Made by a program: the position numbers and the translations under genes
Notes under the pieces: model-generated
What the model was told of the DNA's origin: nothing
The model's database searches: none
What the model saw: the letters and a program-made list of their open reading frames with translations, nothing else
Shown here: one piece after another, positions 46,158 through 59,390 of the stretch
How the letters are laid out: each line of letters opens with the position of its first letter
How positions within the stretch are numbered: position 1 is the stretch's first letter
NCBI RefSeq assembly: GCF_900457465.1
Contig: NZ_UAUU01000005.1
Coordinates: 1-64,000, forward strand
Direction of reading: 5' to 3'
DNA: 64,000 bases
From: Sphingobacterium multivorum
GTDB taxonomy: Bacteria; Bacteroidota; Bacteroidia; Sphingobacteriales; Sphingobacteriaceae

Positions 46158-46222
46158 CAAAAGTAAGCAGCAATTTATGACAATCTAATGATGGGTAATG
46201 CGTAAAAAAGTGATGTACGTCA
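46158..46222 (-). promoter_or_regulatory. ccoNO promoter with CRP/FNR-type site
   Basis: TGATGTACGTCA at 46211-46222 sits in a longer AAAGTGA-N6-TCACTTT palindrome. A Bacteroidota -7 element, TACTTTTG on the minus strand, lies at 46158-46165; the -33 position has no TTTG. The centres are 55 bp apart, putting the site near -62 from the likely start. The layout suits an activator-dependent promoter; the likely activator is the receiver-CRP protein encoded at 61403-62470. Confidence 0.7.
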
Positions 46223-46692
46223 CTTTTGTATTACAGTATTACAAGGCTTAGTTACTAATTTCGGCTACTGGTTCTAAATGACTTAGCGAAAATTGAGATT
46301 CTGAAAGGTACTTTTCACCAGTATATCTGACATCAAAAGTGACCATAATCAAATTTCCTACCGTACAGTGCGCTATTTTAATAGCGATATGGATTGAAAT
46401 CAATGCTATATTCACAAATTTATTCCGAAAACATCGAGGACTATCCGCATGAAGCGAATTGCATCTATAGCGTATCTAATCTTATCAAAGTCGCAAACCT
46501 TAATCTTTCAATGTATTGTACTATCCAACTGTAGCCAGTGAGCCAAAGCCTTTTCGAAAAGGAGCAGTGATGGCCTGAGCTTGAGCAGACACAATAAAGG
46601 CTGCGGGGCGGCTCCGGTCGGGGAAGTATGGAAGATAGGTAATAGCATTGTACGGGGAAGTAGCGGGTAGTACGGGGAGTATCTAAACGAAA
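46223..46692. other. Intergenic between the rRNA operon and ccoNO
   Basis: About 470 bases with no credible gene. The first part is AT-rich. From 46560 it is mixed, with two copies of GTACGGGGA (near 46650-46680). No RNA gene or coding frame is recognised. Confidence 0.4.
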
Positions 46693-46723
46693 GAAGCCCT
46701 TGACTGTTTCCAGCAAGGGCTTC
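46693..46723 (-). terminator. Terminator of the rRNA operon
   Basis: GAAGCCCTTG (46693-46702) pairs perfectly with CAAGGGCTTC (46714-46723), about 10 bases after the 5S gene on the minus strand. The U-tract is weak (TTTCGTTT). Confidence 0.65.
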
Positions 46724-46732
46724 CGTGTAAAA

Positions 46733-46842
46733 AAGGCACCGACCTACTCTCCCACCTGTTACGGCAATACCATCGGCTCTGGCGGGCTTGACTGCTCTGT
46801 TCGGAATGGGAAGAGGTAGACACCGCCGATATAGGCACCTAA
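46733..46842 (-). rRNA. rrf: 5S rRNA
   Basis: On the minus strand the gene begins GGTGCCTATATCGGCGGTGT and ends GTAGGTCGGTGCC, the ends pairing as the terminal helix. It contains CCCATTCCGAACAGAG, the conserved loop C region. The length is about 110 nt and the ends are approximate. It is the last gene of the rRNA operon. Confidence 0.93.
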
Positions 46843-46984
46843 AAATCTTTATTGGATGATCTATGATATTCTTATCATGTGATTCATGCCAAATGACATA
46901 TGTATTGAAAGAGGTTCGTTTCCTGTTTGTTATTCTTTTCGTTTCTAAAAATTAAAGAGGAAGACAACAGTGTTATCTGCTTGA

Positions 46985-49868
<2,884 letters not shown>

Positions 49869-50092
49869 ATAGCCTTTTGCTACTATGCGGCTGCTTTTGA
49901 TATATATACCCATATGCTACGCAGAGATTCGTTCGGCATTCACCGAGGGTCTCCTCTCTACATCAAACACATACACGTATTGTCTCTATACTGTTGTCTT
50001 CTCTTGTAATTTTTTTTCTCTTTCAATATGTCAAAGAACTCTTTTTCCGGTTTGTTTCTTCGGAGCATCTGTCGATGTTCCTCCCGGAGATG

Positions 50093-50166
50093 TGGAGAAT
50101 AACGGATTCGAACCGTTGACCCCCTGCGTGCAAGGCAGGTGCTCTAGCCAGCTGAGCTAATTCCCC
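50093..50166 (-). tRNA. tRNA-Ala (TGC) in the rRNA spacer
   Basis: A 74-nt tRNA. The acceptor is GGGGAAT/ATTCTCC with discriminator A, the anticodon stem CCTGC/GCAGG encloses CTTGCAC with anticodon TGC, and the T-loop is GTTCGAATC. It lies between 23S and tRNA-Ile in the usual spacer order. CCA is not encoded. Confidence 0.95.
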
Positions 50167-50177
50167 TTAACTTTTCG

Positions 50178-50251
50178 TAGTCCCGAGCAGATTTGAACTG
50201 CTGACCCCTACATTATCAGTGTAGTGCTCTAACCAACTGAGCTACGGGACT
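50178..50251 (-). tRNA. tRNA-Ile (GAT) in the rRNA spacer
   Basis: A 74-nt tRNA. The acceptor is AGTCCCG/CGGGACT with discriminator A, the anticodon stem CTACA/TGTAG encloses CTGATAA with anticodon GAT, and the T-loop is GTTCAAATC. It is the first spacer tRNA after 16S. Confidence 0.95.
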
Positions 50252-50372
50252 AGCTATTTCCTGTTCATCTATCTCTCTCGGTCCTGCTCCTTTCGGGGCG
50301 GGCACTTTCTTCTGATGTTTTTTCTTCTTGCAATCATATGTAACGTGACGAGCACCGATCTTCGATACTCTA

Positions 50373-51900
<1,528 letters not shown>

Positions 51901-52144
51901 GTAAAATGAAGTTTTTGATTCCAACTATTTACATAATCAGAATTCTTTTTTTATCTCTGATCTTGGATCGAATTGAACGAATTACTTGAATTTGTTCATG
52001 ACTTTTGTTTGTCTACTCGTCACGCTTACATGATTGTGTTTTCTTAAAGAACTTTTGCCGCTTCAACTTCCGTATCCGCTATATTCCGATGGCATTGCGC
52101 CCTCTTTATCTTTTTTGTTTTTCCCTTCGTTTCCGTTGGGACTG

Positions 52145-52175
52145 CAAAGGTAGAAATCTTTTCTGAACTTCCAAA
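52145..52175 (-). promoter_or_regulatory. rRNA promoter, proximal (P2)
   Basis: On the minus strand TTTG (52172-52175), a 19-base spacer, then TACCTTTG (52145-52152), an exact match to the Bacteroidota promoter consensus. It lies about 245 bases before the 16S gene. Confidence 0.8.
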
Positions 52176-52327
52176 AACTTTCTGAAGTTTTTTTTCTTTT
52201 CTCTTTTTCCGATTTCCGCGTTTAAAATAAAATCAGCGGGATTTTAAATCCTGCCCGACCTGCTCAAACCCTTCTTTTTTCATGGTTCCTTCTTTTGAAG
52301 TAACCGTCCCTCCCTTGCGGAGTGGTG

Positions 52328-52360
52328 CAAAGATAGGGAGTTTATAAACAAACTTCCAAG
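52328..52360 (-). promoter_or_regulatory. rRNA promoter, distal (P1)
   Basis: The minus strand has TATCTTTG (52328-52335) with CTTG 21 bases upstream. It shares the flanking TTGGAAGTT with the proximal promoter, so it looks like a second rRNA promoter 183 bases further upstream. Confidence 0.6.
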
Positions 52361-52394
52361 CCTTTTGTTCTTATTATTTTCATTTTGTCCTTAA

Positions 52395-53230
52395 CTACCT
52401 GTAACGGTGCGAGATTCTTTTTGTAAAGCAGGTGATCGGAAGGCTGGGAACGCCGGATCCGGCACAGAATGGGGACGGGAACCGGGATCTAACCTGGACA
52501 TTGCAGGGGAACCGCGGCGCGCTGCGTACATACCGGGAACCGGGCTTTGGCACAGGCTTCCCTGGGGAAAAAGGAATGGTGCTGGAAATTGGATCGTACC
52601 GCGGAAACCGGGCTAACCCTGCTGTGTTCCCACTTCCCGGGGAAAGAGAAACGGTATCGTGAACAGTAAAGGTGGTATTGTTAGGCCTGAAAGATGCAAA
52701 GGGCATTCTTCGCTCTGCTTTTGCCCAATTGAAAACGGTGTGCCGGCTATTGATAAAGCCAGAACAATGGCAGAACACAGGCTGCCGGAATACCTTCTTC
52801 TGTAGCTATACTTTTGTACCGTTTTACTTAGGTTTAGTTTAGGTTTTAGTTAGGTTTTGTTTAGGTATAGTATAGGTTATAGCTAAACAAAACCTAACTT
52901 ATTGCTAAGCTAAATATAAACAAAAGCTAGCCTAAGGAATAAGAAGCCCTCAACTTTTCTTTATTTACTGGGGAAGCACGGCTCATTTAGGGCAAACTTG
53001 GGTTCCGCCCCGTGGACAGGGCTCCGGCTGCTACGCAGGGCTTGCGGGAACCTTCGGCTCCCCTCCCCACCTGCTTCGTACCATGCTCGGGGTAGGTTTG
53101 CCCTGCAACCGTGTCCTGTCCGTGTTGAGTCCGTGTTGAGTCCAACTCTGGCACGGATTCAGGTTACTTTTAAGGTAGCCGCACCCTGCCCGCAGGGCGA
53201 AACTAAGCCCTAGCTAAACCCTCGCTAGGC
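52395..53230. other. GC-rich non-coding block upstream of the rRNA operon
   Basis: About 835 bases, much more GC-rich than its surroundings except for the repeat array in its middle. It contains four GGGAACCGSG/GGAAACCGGG-like elements (52478-52612), an 11-bp tandem duplication GTCCGTGTTGA (53118-53139), and distant arms AGGGCAAAC (52990) and GTTTGCCCT (53095-53103). Several overlapping frames exist in both strands, but none looks like a protein I know. It may be the remnant of a mobile element or a structured RNA; I cannot tell which. Confidence 0.5.
52822..52937. repeat. Inverted array of 11-bp phased repeats
   Basis: Five consecutive 11-bp units each ending in TAGG occupy 52822-52876 (TTTTACTTAGG, TTTAGTTTAGG, TTTTAGTTAGG, TTTTGTTTAGG, TATAGTATAGG). 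After a 6-base spacer, five 11-bp units in the opposite sense, mostly starting CTAA or CTAG, occupy 52883-52937. Two segments (52848-52864 and 52883-52899) are perfect 17-bp inverted repeats. The spacing is close to one DNA helical turn. The role is unknown; it is iteron-like. Confidence 0.8.
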
Positions 53231-53557
53231 TCATTCAGGATAGATTCTGGACTGGTTCAAGATCGAAAACGAAACGAACCGCAGCGCGACATCTTACCTA
53301 GAAATACCGAAAAATAGCCAAAAAAACACCAAACACTCGGACTCGCATAGGTTACATGGGCCAAAAAGCCCTTCGTTAGCTTCGAGTATGTTGAACTTCT
53401 TTTTAATTTTGAAGAGGGATTAGAAAAAGGAAATCCTGCCAATCAAATCCATTGACTAAGTCCCAGCCGACCATAGATAATGGCTAATTATGAAGATAAA
53501 AACACATTTATACATTTTTTTATGTAGATTTATCTTCTTAAAATAACCACCAAAGCG

Positions 53558-54580
53558 ATGAGCAGAACTACCCTGAAAGATATAGCGTTGGCACTCAATA
53601 TTTCTGTTTCGACGGTTTCCAAAGCATTATCAGACAGCTACGAAATAAGTGAAGCGACTAAAAAGATGGTTCAGGAATATGCCAAAAAGCATAATTTCCA
53701 CCCAAATAAGTTGGCACGGAGCTTAAAAATAGGAAAATCCAATACAATAGGGGTTATTGTATCCAACATTAGTAATACATTCGTTTCACAAATCCTCGAT
53801 GGAATTCAAATAGCCTCTCAACAGACTGTCTATGACGTTATTTTCATGCAAAGCCGGGAAGACGAACGGATCGAAAAAAATTGTATTGACGTCTTACGCA
53901 TGCGCGGTATTGATGGCTTAATGATATCTCCGGTTTCTTCCGATTCAAATATTGAAGAGCTAAAAGCATTGATAAAATCGCAGATCCCCGTCGTTATTTT
54001 TGATCGTATCAATCACCAGCTCGACACATTCAAGGTTGGTGTCGATAATTTCCAGGGTTCATATAATGCCACAAAGCATCTCATCGAACAAGGTAAAAAG
54101 AATATTTTGCATATCACCGGAAAGAACTTAGGGGTCGCAGCTGAACGATTAAATGGCTTTAAATCTGCTTTATCAGATGCGGGGATTCCTTTTGATACTA
54201 GACATTATATCGAATGTAGTTTTAATAATACCACCGATATAGACGAAACAATTCGGGAGATTTTGCGCAAAGAATATCTTGAGCATAAAAATATAGATGC
54301 AATTTTTGGAGCAACAGATATTATTACAACCCGAACATTGGGTATTTTGGCTGAGCTTCAGATTCAGGTTCCTTCCGAAGTTGCCGTTATCGGTTTTTCA
54401 AACACACAAATTGCTGCTTCGTTAAATCCAGCGCTATCCACCGTTGTACAGCCTGCAACAGAAATTGGAGAATTAGCAACAAATAAATTAATCGCCACCA
54501 TTAACCAAACAAGACCAATACATGAATTTGAAACGATTGAGCTTCCAACACAGCTCATCATTCGCAAATCATCCTTATAA
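53558..54580 (+). CDS. LacI-family transcriptional regulator
   Basis: The product has 340 residues. The HTH (TLKDIALALNISVSTVSKALS, residues 4-24) and hinge helix (HPNKLARSLKIGKSN) are followed by a periplasmic-binding-like sensor domain (NTIGVIVSNISNTFVSQILD, HLIEQGKKNILHITG, VIGFSNTQIAASLNPALSTV). It is convergent with the uxuA-SDR pair and most likely represses those genes in response to a hexuronate or related sugar acid; this is inferred from position. Confidence 0.93.
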   Translation: MSRTTLKDIALALNISVSTVSKALSDSYEISEATKKMVQEYAKKHNFHPNKLARSLKIGKSNTIGVIVSNISNTFVSQILDGIQIASQQTVYDVIFMQSREDERIEKNCIDVLRMRGIDGLMISPVSSDSNIEELKALIKSQIPVVIFDRINHQLDTFKVGVDNFQGSYNATKHLIEQGKKNILHITGKNLGVAAERLNGFKSALSDAGIPFDTRHYIECSFNNTTDIDETIREILRKEYLEHKNIDAIFGATDIITTRTLGILAELQIQVPSEVAVIGFSNTQIAASLNPALSTVVQPATEIGELATNKLIATINQTRPIHEFETIELPTQLIIRKSSL

Positions 54581-54623
54581 TTCTTTCGATCATAGTATTC
54601 GTCGACAGACTTAAAACAAAACA

Positions 54624-54660
54624 GTCGGGAAATAAGAAGTTAGCTCCCCTATTTCCCGAC
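54624..54660. terminator. Terminator between the LacI and uxuA genes
   Basis: GTCGGGAAATA (54624-54634) pairs with TATTTCCCGAC (54650-54660). It lies 44 bases after the LacI stop and 63 bases from the convergent uxuA stop. Confidence 0.75.
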
Positions 54661-54722
54661 CGTCTTTATGCTAGACCTTCATTACAGGTCATAATCTCCA
54701 ATCTTCGCCCGAATTATTGGTA

Positions 54723-55883
54723 TTATTCACCAACAATACCATACTCCAGACCCCGTAATTCCGCAAGTCCTCTCAGTCTTCCAATGGCAGAATACCCTGG
54801 ATTTGTTACTTTATTCAGATCATCCAGCATCTGATGGCCGTGATCTGGTCTGAATGGGATCGCTGTAGATCTCAATTGATTTTCAGCAACCAGGATTTTC
54901 ATGATTTTATACATATTGACATCCCCATCCAAATGGTCTGCCTCATAAAAGCTTCCGATCGCATCTTTCCTCACATTCCGTAAGTGAACAAAGTTTACCC
55001 GCCCTTTGATATTTTCCAAGATCGCTGGCAAATCGTTGGTCTGACTGGCCCCCAAGGATCCTGTACAAAAGCAGACACCATTAAATCGTTGTGGAACCGC
55101 ATTCAAAAAATAATCGAAATCCGCACCATTACTGGCGATGCGGGGCAAACCTAAAATAGGATACGGTGGATCATCGGGATGAATGGTCATACATATACCG
55201 TTATCCTCACAAGTTGCCGCAATTCCCTGAAGGAAATAAACCAAATTACCGCGTAAACCATCTTTCCCAATATGTTTATAGGTATCAATGCTCGCTTTTA
55301 ACGCTTCCAATTCCACATTCTTCTCTCCGGGGATCCCCATTAAGACAACATTTGCCAATTCTTCTTTTTGCTGTTCGGAAATTTCATCAAATCGTAAAGT
55401 TGCACGTTTTACAACATCCTCTGGATACGCTGTCTGTGCTTCATCACGTTTCAATATAAAAATATCAAAAAGTGCCAGATCAATCCAGTCAAAATACAAT
55501 GCTTTTGAACCATCCGCCATGGTTAAATCCAATTGTGTACGTGTCCAGTCCAGCACCGGCATAAAATTATAACAAATTGTTTTGATGCCGCATTGTGCGA
55601 GATTGGTTAAAGTCTCATTATATTTCTGGAGGTATTCATCGACCCTAGCACCTTTTGTCTTAATCTCCTCGTGTACTGTCACACTTTCCACAACAGACCA
55701 GGTAAGACCAGCATCTTCTATAATGCGTTTTCTTTCTTGAATATCGGCAAGTGGCCATACCTCACCGTGTGGAATATGATGTAATGCCGTAACAATACCA
55801 GTAGCTCCAGCCTGTTTGATATCTTGTAAAGATACCGGGTCATTGGGGCCATACCAACGCCAGGTTTGTTCTAATTTTCTCAT
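54723..55883 (-). CDS. uxuA: Mannonate dehydratase
   Basis: A 386-residue cytoplasmic enzyme that converts D-mannonate to 2-keto-3-deoxygluconate in glucuronate breakdown. It shows MRKLEQTWRWYGPNDPVSLQD, GATGIVTALHHIPHGEVW, the metal-binding CMTIHPDDPPYPILGLPRI, FCTGSLGAS, VHLRNVRK and FRPDHGHQMLDD. The length is normal. It lies 12 bases after the short-chain dehydrogenase gene, forming a two-gene operon. Confidence 0.96.
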   Translation of the reverse strand: MRKLEQTWRWYGPNDPVSLQDIKQAGATGIVTALHHIPHGEVWPLADIQERKRIIEDAGLTWSVVESVTVHEEIKTKGARVDEYLQKYNETLTNLAQCGIKTICYNFMPVLDWTRTQLDLTMADGSKALYFDWIDLALFDIFILKRDEAQTAYPEDVVKRATLRFDEISEQQKEELANVVLMGIPGEKNVELEALKASIDTYKHIGKDGLRGNLVYFLQGIAATCEDNGICMTIHPDDPPYPILGLPRIASNGADFDYFLNAVPQRFNGVCFCTGSLGASQTNDLPAILENIKGRVNFVHLRNVRKDAIGSFYEADHLDGDVNMYKIMKILVAENQLRSTAIPFRPDHGHQMLDDLNKVTNPGYSAIGRLRGLAELRGLEYGIVGE

Positions 55884-55895
55884 CTTAAAGTTTAA

Positions 55896-56714
55896 TTAAA
55901 CGCCACACCATGCATTAAAACCACCATCGACAAAAACCGTCTCCCCTGTCACAAAGGCCGATGCATCACTCAATAGATAGATTAAAGTTCCTTTTAACTC
56001 ACGCGGGTCGCCCAAACGGTTATAGGGAGTTCCGTTAAGAATACGTTTGGTACGGTCGCTATACGTACCGTCTGGATTGATCAATAAGTTTTTGTTCTGC
56101 TTGGTTAAGAATACGCCGGGAGCGATTGCATTGACACGAACTTGATCACCATAACGCTGAGCGAGTTCGGTGGCCATCCATTTTGTATACCCATCGATAC
56201 CGTGTTTTGCAACAGTATAGCCCAAAACACGTGTAAAAGGACGACTGGCTGTAAGAGAAGATATATTGATGATGACACCTTTTCCGCTTTCAGCAATCAC
56301 ACGACCAATAATATGCGTAGGAATCATTGTACCATACAAATTAAGCTCTATTGCTTTAATGGTATCCTGAATATTGCTCGCAAATAAATCTTGATCGGCA
56401 CCAATTGTTGCACCGGGAATGTTGCCTCCAACGGCGTTTACTAAAGCGTCTATCCTACCCCACTTTTGCAAAACTTCATCTTTCGCCCGAGTGACATCCT
56501 GTTCGTTCATGATGTCAACTTCAATAAATATAGCTTCGCCACCAACAGACTCTACCTGCTGGACACGCTCCGCTCCGATTTGTCCATTACGTCCAAGGAT
56601 TGCGACTTTGGCTTCTGCCTCGGCCAAAGCCTCAACAAATGCTTCGCCTAAAATCCCTGTACCTCCCGTAATTACAACTACCTTATCTTTTAATGAAAAT
56701 GGATTATTATGCAT
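55896..56714 (-). CDS. Short-chain dehydrogenase, likely D-mannonate oxidoreductase
   Basis: A 272-residue NAD(P)-dependent enzyme with the Rossmann motif TGGTGILGEAF, NAVGG, catalytic ISSL and YTVAK (Ser, Tyr, Lys), and the family C-terminus FVTGETVFVDGGFNAWCGV. The start is the ATG at 56714 (MHNNPFSLKDKVVVITGG); an upstream ATG at 56747 adds 11 residues. Next to uxuA it most likely reduces fructuronate to mannonate, replacing the unrelated UxuB. This role is inferred from context. Confidence 0.88.
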   Translation of the reverse strand: MHNNPFSLKDKVVVITGGTGILGEAFVEALAEAEAKVAILGRNGQIGAERVQQVESVGGEAIFIEVDIMNEQDVTRAKDEVLQKWGRIDALVNAVGGNIPGATIGADQDLFASNIQDTIKAIELNLYGTMIPTHIIGRVIAESGKGVIINISSLTASRPFTRVLGYTVAKHGIDGYTKWMATELAQRYGDQVRVNAIAPGVFLTKQNKNLLINPDGTYSDRTKRILNGTPYNRLGDPRELKGTLIYLLSDASAFVTGETVFVDGGFNAWCGV

Positions 56715-56793
56715 ATATTTTTTTTTCAAATTGGTATTTACCCCCAATTTTATTGATAATAACCTTAATTACAAAAAAAAGTAATTGATTTAA

Positions 56794-56982
56794 TTACGAT
56801 AACGTTTTAGTTACGTCACCTTCTTTATCTTCTCCTTCTGTCGTTTCATCATCAAACAGAATCCGTATAGAAGGTGTATAGGTATCGTTATGCTGACCGG
56901 TTTTATTTGCCCAGAAAAAAGCACATAAGAAAACCAAAGCCAACAAAACACTACAACCGATCAAAATATACATTATTTCCAT
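56794..56982 (-). CDS. ccoS: cbb3 oxidase maturation protein CcoS
   Basis: A 62-residue protein with one span (MYILIGCSVLLALVFLCAFFWA), then NKTGQHNDTYTPSIRILFDDE, the CcoS pattern. CcoS is needed to insert cofactors into the cbb3 oxidase. It starts 5 bases after the ccoI stop and is the last cco gene before the hexuronate and rRNA genes interrupt the cluster. Confidence 0.9.
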   Translation of the reverse strand: MEIMYILIGCSVLLALVFLCAFFWANKTGQHNDTYTPSIRILFDDETTEGEDKEGDVTKTLS

Positions 56983-56987
56983 AACAA

Positions 56988-59381
56988 CTAGAGTTTACGG
57001 CGTTTGGCATACCATCTCGTCATGAGACTTGTAAAGGAGATGATCGTTACCGTACTGATTGGCATTAGAATCGCTGCAAATAATGGCGACATAATACCCT
57101 GCACGGCAAAGCTCAATCCAATTACATTATATAAAAGAGATATTCCAAAGCTCATATGTATTACTTTCACCGCATCTTTACTAAAAGCAAAGAAATCTGG
57201 CATTTTTGAAAACGACTCCCCATCCAGTATTGCATCGCAACCAGGGGAGAAGTTATTGATATCATCACTCACGGCGATGCCCAAATCTGCTTTACGCAAT
57301 GCCCCTGCATCATTAAGGCCATCACCAATCATACAGACATGCTTTCCGTCTACCTGAAAATTTTGAATTGTTTTCAGTTTTTCCATGGGTGATTGATTAA
57401 AAAGCAAACTTGCGTTTGACGGAAAAATTAACTGCAGCGCATCCAGGCGTCTATCGTTATCGCCCGAGATCAAATGAAGGTCATATTCAACTTTAAAATC
57501 TTCAATCAACGCCGAAAGGCCATCACGCCAGGATTGCTCCATGGTAAAATACCCCTTTAACTCCTCACCTATACGAATAAAAACCACTGAACCATCTGTT
57601 TTAATGTTACCGATATTCAAAAAGTTAGCACTACCGATTTTAATTTCCTTGCCACTTACATTAGCCTGCATCCCCTTTCCCGGAAATTCCTTAAAATCCT
57701 GTATCGAAATAGCAGAAGAGACATTCAGCCACTTGACAATCTCACGGCTCAATGGATGGCTAGAGTTTCTACATACCGCATTCAGTAACTTTTTGTCAAT
57801 TGCTGAAAGACTACCTTCAAAATAAATTGAAGTTGCTTTAGGCGATGATATTGTGCCAGTTTTATCGAACACCAAAGTATCAATCGTTGCCATCTGCTCA
57901 ATTGCGGCCGTATTTTTCACATAGAACTTATTTCGATCAAAAATACTTAGCGCTGCAGAAAGGGTAAATGGAGAGCTCAACGCCAGCGCACATGGGCATG
58001 CAATAATCAATACCGCCGTAAAAGCTCCCCAAGCCCTACTTGCACTACCATCAACGGCCCAAAATAAGGCAGCCAATAGTGCAATAGCCAATAAAACAAC
58101 AGTAAAATATTTACTTATAAAGTTGACAAATGTTTGAAAATGTTTGTCATAATCTTTATAATTCTCATTATTCCATAATTTGGTCAAATAGGACTGTGAA
58201 ATCGGTTTGACCACTTCAAGTTCTATCGCTTCCCCCGTCTGGCGTCCGCCGGCATAGATAATTTCGCCTAAGGTCTTACTGACCGGACTTGATTCTCCCG
58301 TTACAAAGCTAAAATCTATCGCAGCATCGCCTTTTAAAAGCATGGCATCAGCGGGTATAATTTCATTGTTCCGAACCAAGATACGGTCACCGATATGAAC
58401 GTCAGCTAATTGTACAGGTTTGTCCCCTGATTCCGTCAATACTGTTACAGCCACGGGGAAATAACTCCGGTAATCCCGTTCAAATGAGATATGATAATAG
58501 GTACGTTGTTGTACCCATTTTCCGATCAATATAAAGAATACAAGACTACAGAGTGTATCCGTAAAACCAGCTCCTGTCTGTGTGATCACCTCAAACGCGG
58601 AACGCAAAAATAACACGAGGATTCCTAGAGCTAATGGCACATCCAGATTCAATCTCTTTTGTTTCAGACTCCAATAGGCCGATTTGAAATAATCCGATGC
58701 ACAATACAATAAAACAGGGAGACCAAAGGCCAGGTTTATATAACCAAAGAAATTGGCATATTCCTTTTCAAAACTCCCCATTCCAAAATAATCAGGGAAA
58801 CTGAATAACATAGAATTTCCAAAACAGAAACCGGCAACAGCAATTTTTGCGACCAAAGGATTCAAATTATTTCTATTCCCTTCCTTTACAACATCCTGCA
58901 AAGTGATTTTAGGGTCATAACCGATATTGACCAAAAGATAAACCAGGTCTTTCAATGGCAGCTCATTGTGATTGAATGTAATGCTCGCCTGTTTCTTCAT
59001 AAAGTCCACGCGCGACTGCAGTACGTTGGGATTTAGTTTATATAAATTTTCGAGCAACCAGATACAAGAGCTACAGTGAATAGCCGGAATATAAAAGGTG
59101 ATGATAGTCATCTTATCATCTTTATAATCCACTAATTTACCGGCAATCTGTGGTTCATCCAGATAGGAAAAATCTTCTTGCTTGGATTTATTTGATTTAC
59201 CCGGGTGCTGATTATAGCGATAATATTGCTGCATACCACTATCGTTCAGTACTTGGTAAACGGTCTGACATCCCAGACAGCAAAAATCATGATGATCGAG
59301 CTGATAACCCGTTTCCTCAATTTTATCGCCGCAATGGAAACATTTTTCTGCAAGTTGTATTTCATCCCTTAGCTCTGCCAT
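56988..59381 (-). CDS. ccoI: Copper-exporting P-type ATPase for cbb3 oxidase (CcoI/FixI)
   Basis: A 797-residue inner-membrane transporter that supplies Cu for the CuB site. The N-terminal ~95 residues carry a Cys-rich metal site (C14/C17, FCCLGC), then an HMA domain with C103/C106 (IHCSSC). It has eight spans, the TGES motif (361-364), CPC (462-464) in the sixth span, DKTGT with phosphorylated Asp506, and GDGLNDAGALRKADLGIAV. It lies 10 bases after hemN, in the order hemN-ccoI-ccoS. Confidence 0.95.
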   Translation of the reverse strand: MAELRDEIQLAEKCFHCGDKIEETGYQLDHHDFCCLGCQTVYQVLNDSGMQQYYRYNQHPGKSNKSKQEDFSYLDEPQIAGKLVDYKDDKMTIITFYIPAIHCSSCIWLLENLYKLNPNVLQSRVDFMKKQASITFNHNELPLKDLVYLLVNIGYDPKITLQDVVKEGNRNNLNPLVAKIAVAGFCFGNSMLFSFPDYFGMGSFEKEYANFFGYINLAFGLPVLLYCASDYFKSAYWSLKQKRLNLDVPLALGILVLFLRSAFEVITQTGAGFTDTLCSLVFFILIGKWVQQRTYYHISFERDYRSYFPVAVTVLTESGDKPVQLADVHIGDRILVRNNEIIPADAMLLKGDAAIDFSFVTGESSPVSKTLGEIIYAGGRQTGEAIELEVVKPISQSYLTKLWNNENYKDYDKHFQTFVNFISKYFTVVLLAIALLAALFWAVDGSASRAWGAFTAVLIIACPCALALSSPFTLSAALSIFDRNKFYVKNTAAIEQMATIDTLVFDKTGTISSPKATSIYFEGSLSAIDKKLLNAVCRNSSHPLSREIVKWLNVSSAISIQDFKEFPGKGMQANVSGKEIKIGSANFLNIGNIKTDGSVVFIRIGEELKGYFTMEQSWRDGLSALIEDFKVEYDLHLISGDNDRRLDALQLIFPSNASLLFNQSPMEKLKTIQNFQVDGKHVCMIGDGLNDAGALRKADLGIAVSDDINNFSPGCDAILDGESFSKMPDFFAFSKDAVKVIHMSFGISLLYNVIGLSFAVQGIMSPLFAAILMPISTVTIISFTSLMTRWYAKRRKL

Positions 59382-59390
59382 ACCTTCGTT

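Noticed and set aside
52395-52778. Minus-strand frame of 127 codons in the GC-rich block
   Set aside because: Low-complexity Pro/Arg/Ser-rich translation with overlapping open frames on the other strand, as expected by chance in GC-rich DNA.
56715-56800. GATAACGTTTTAG considered as a LacI-type operator before the dehydrogenase gene
   Set aside because: It overlaps the ccoS coding end and is not clearly palindromic beyond AACGTT; no second copy was found near the regulator.
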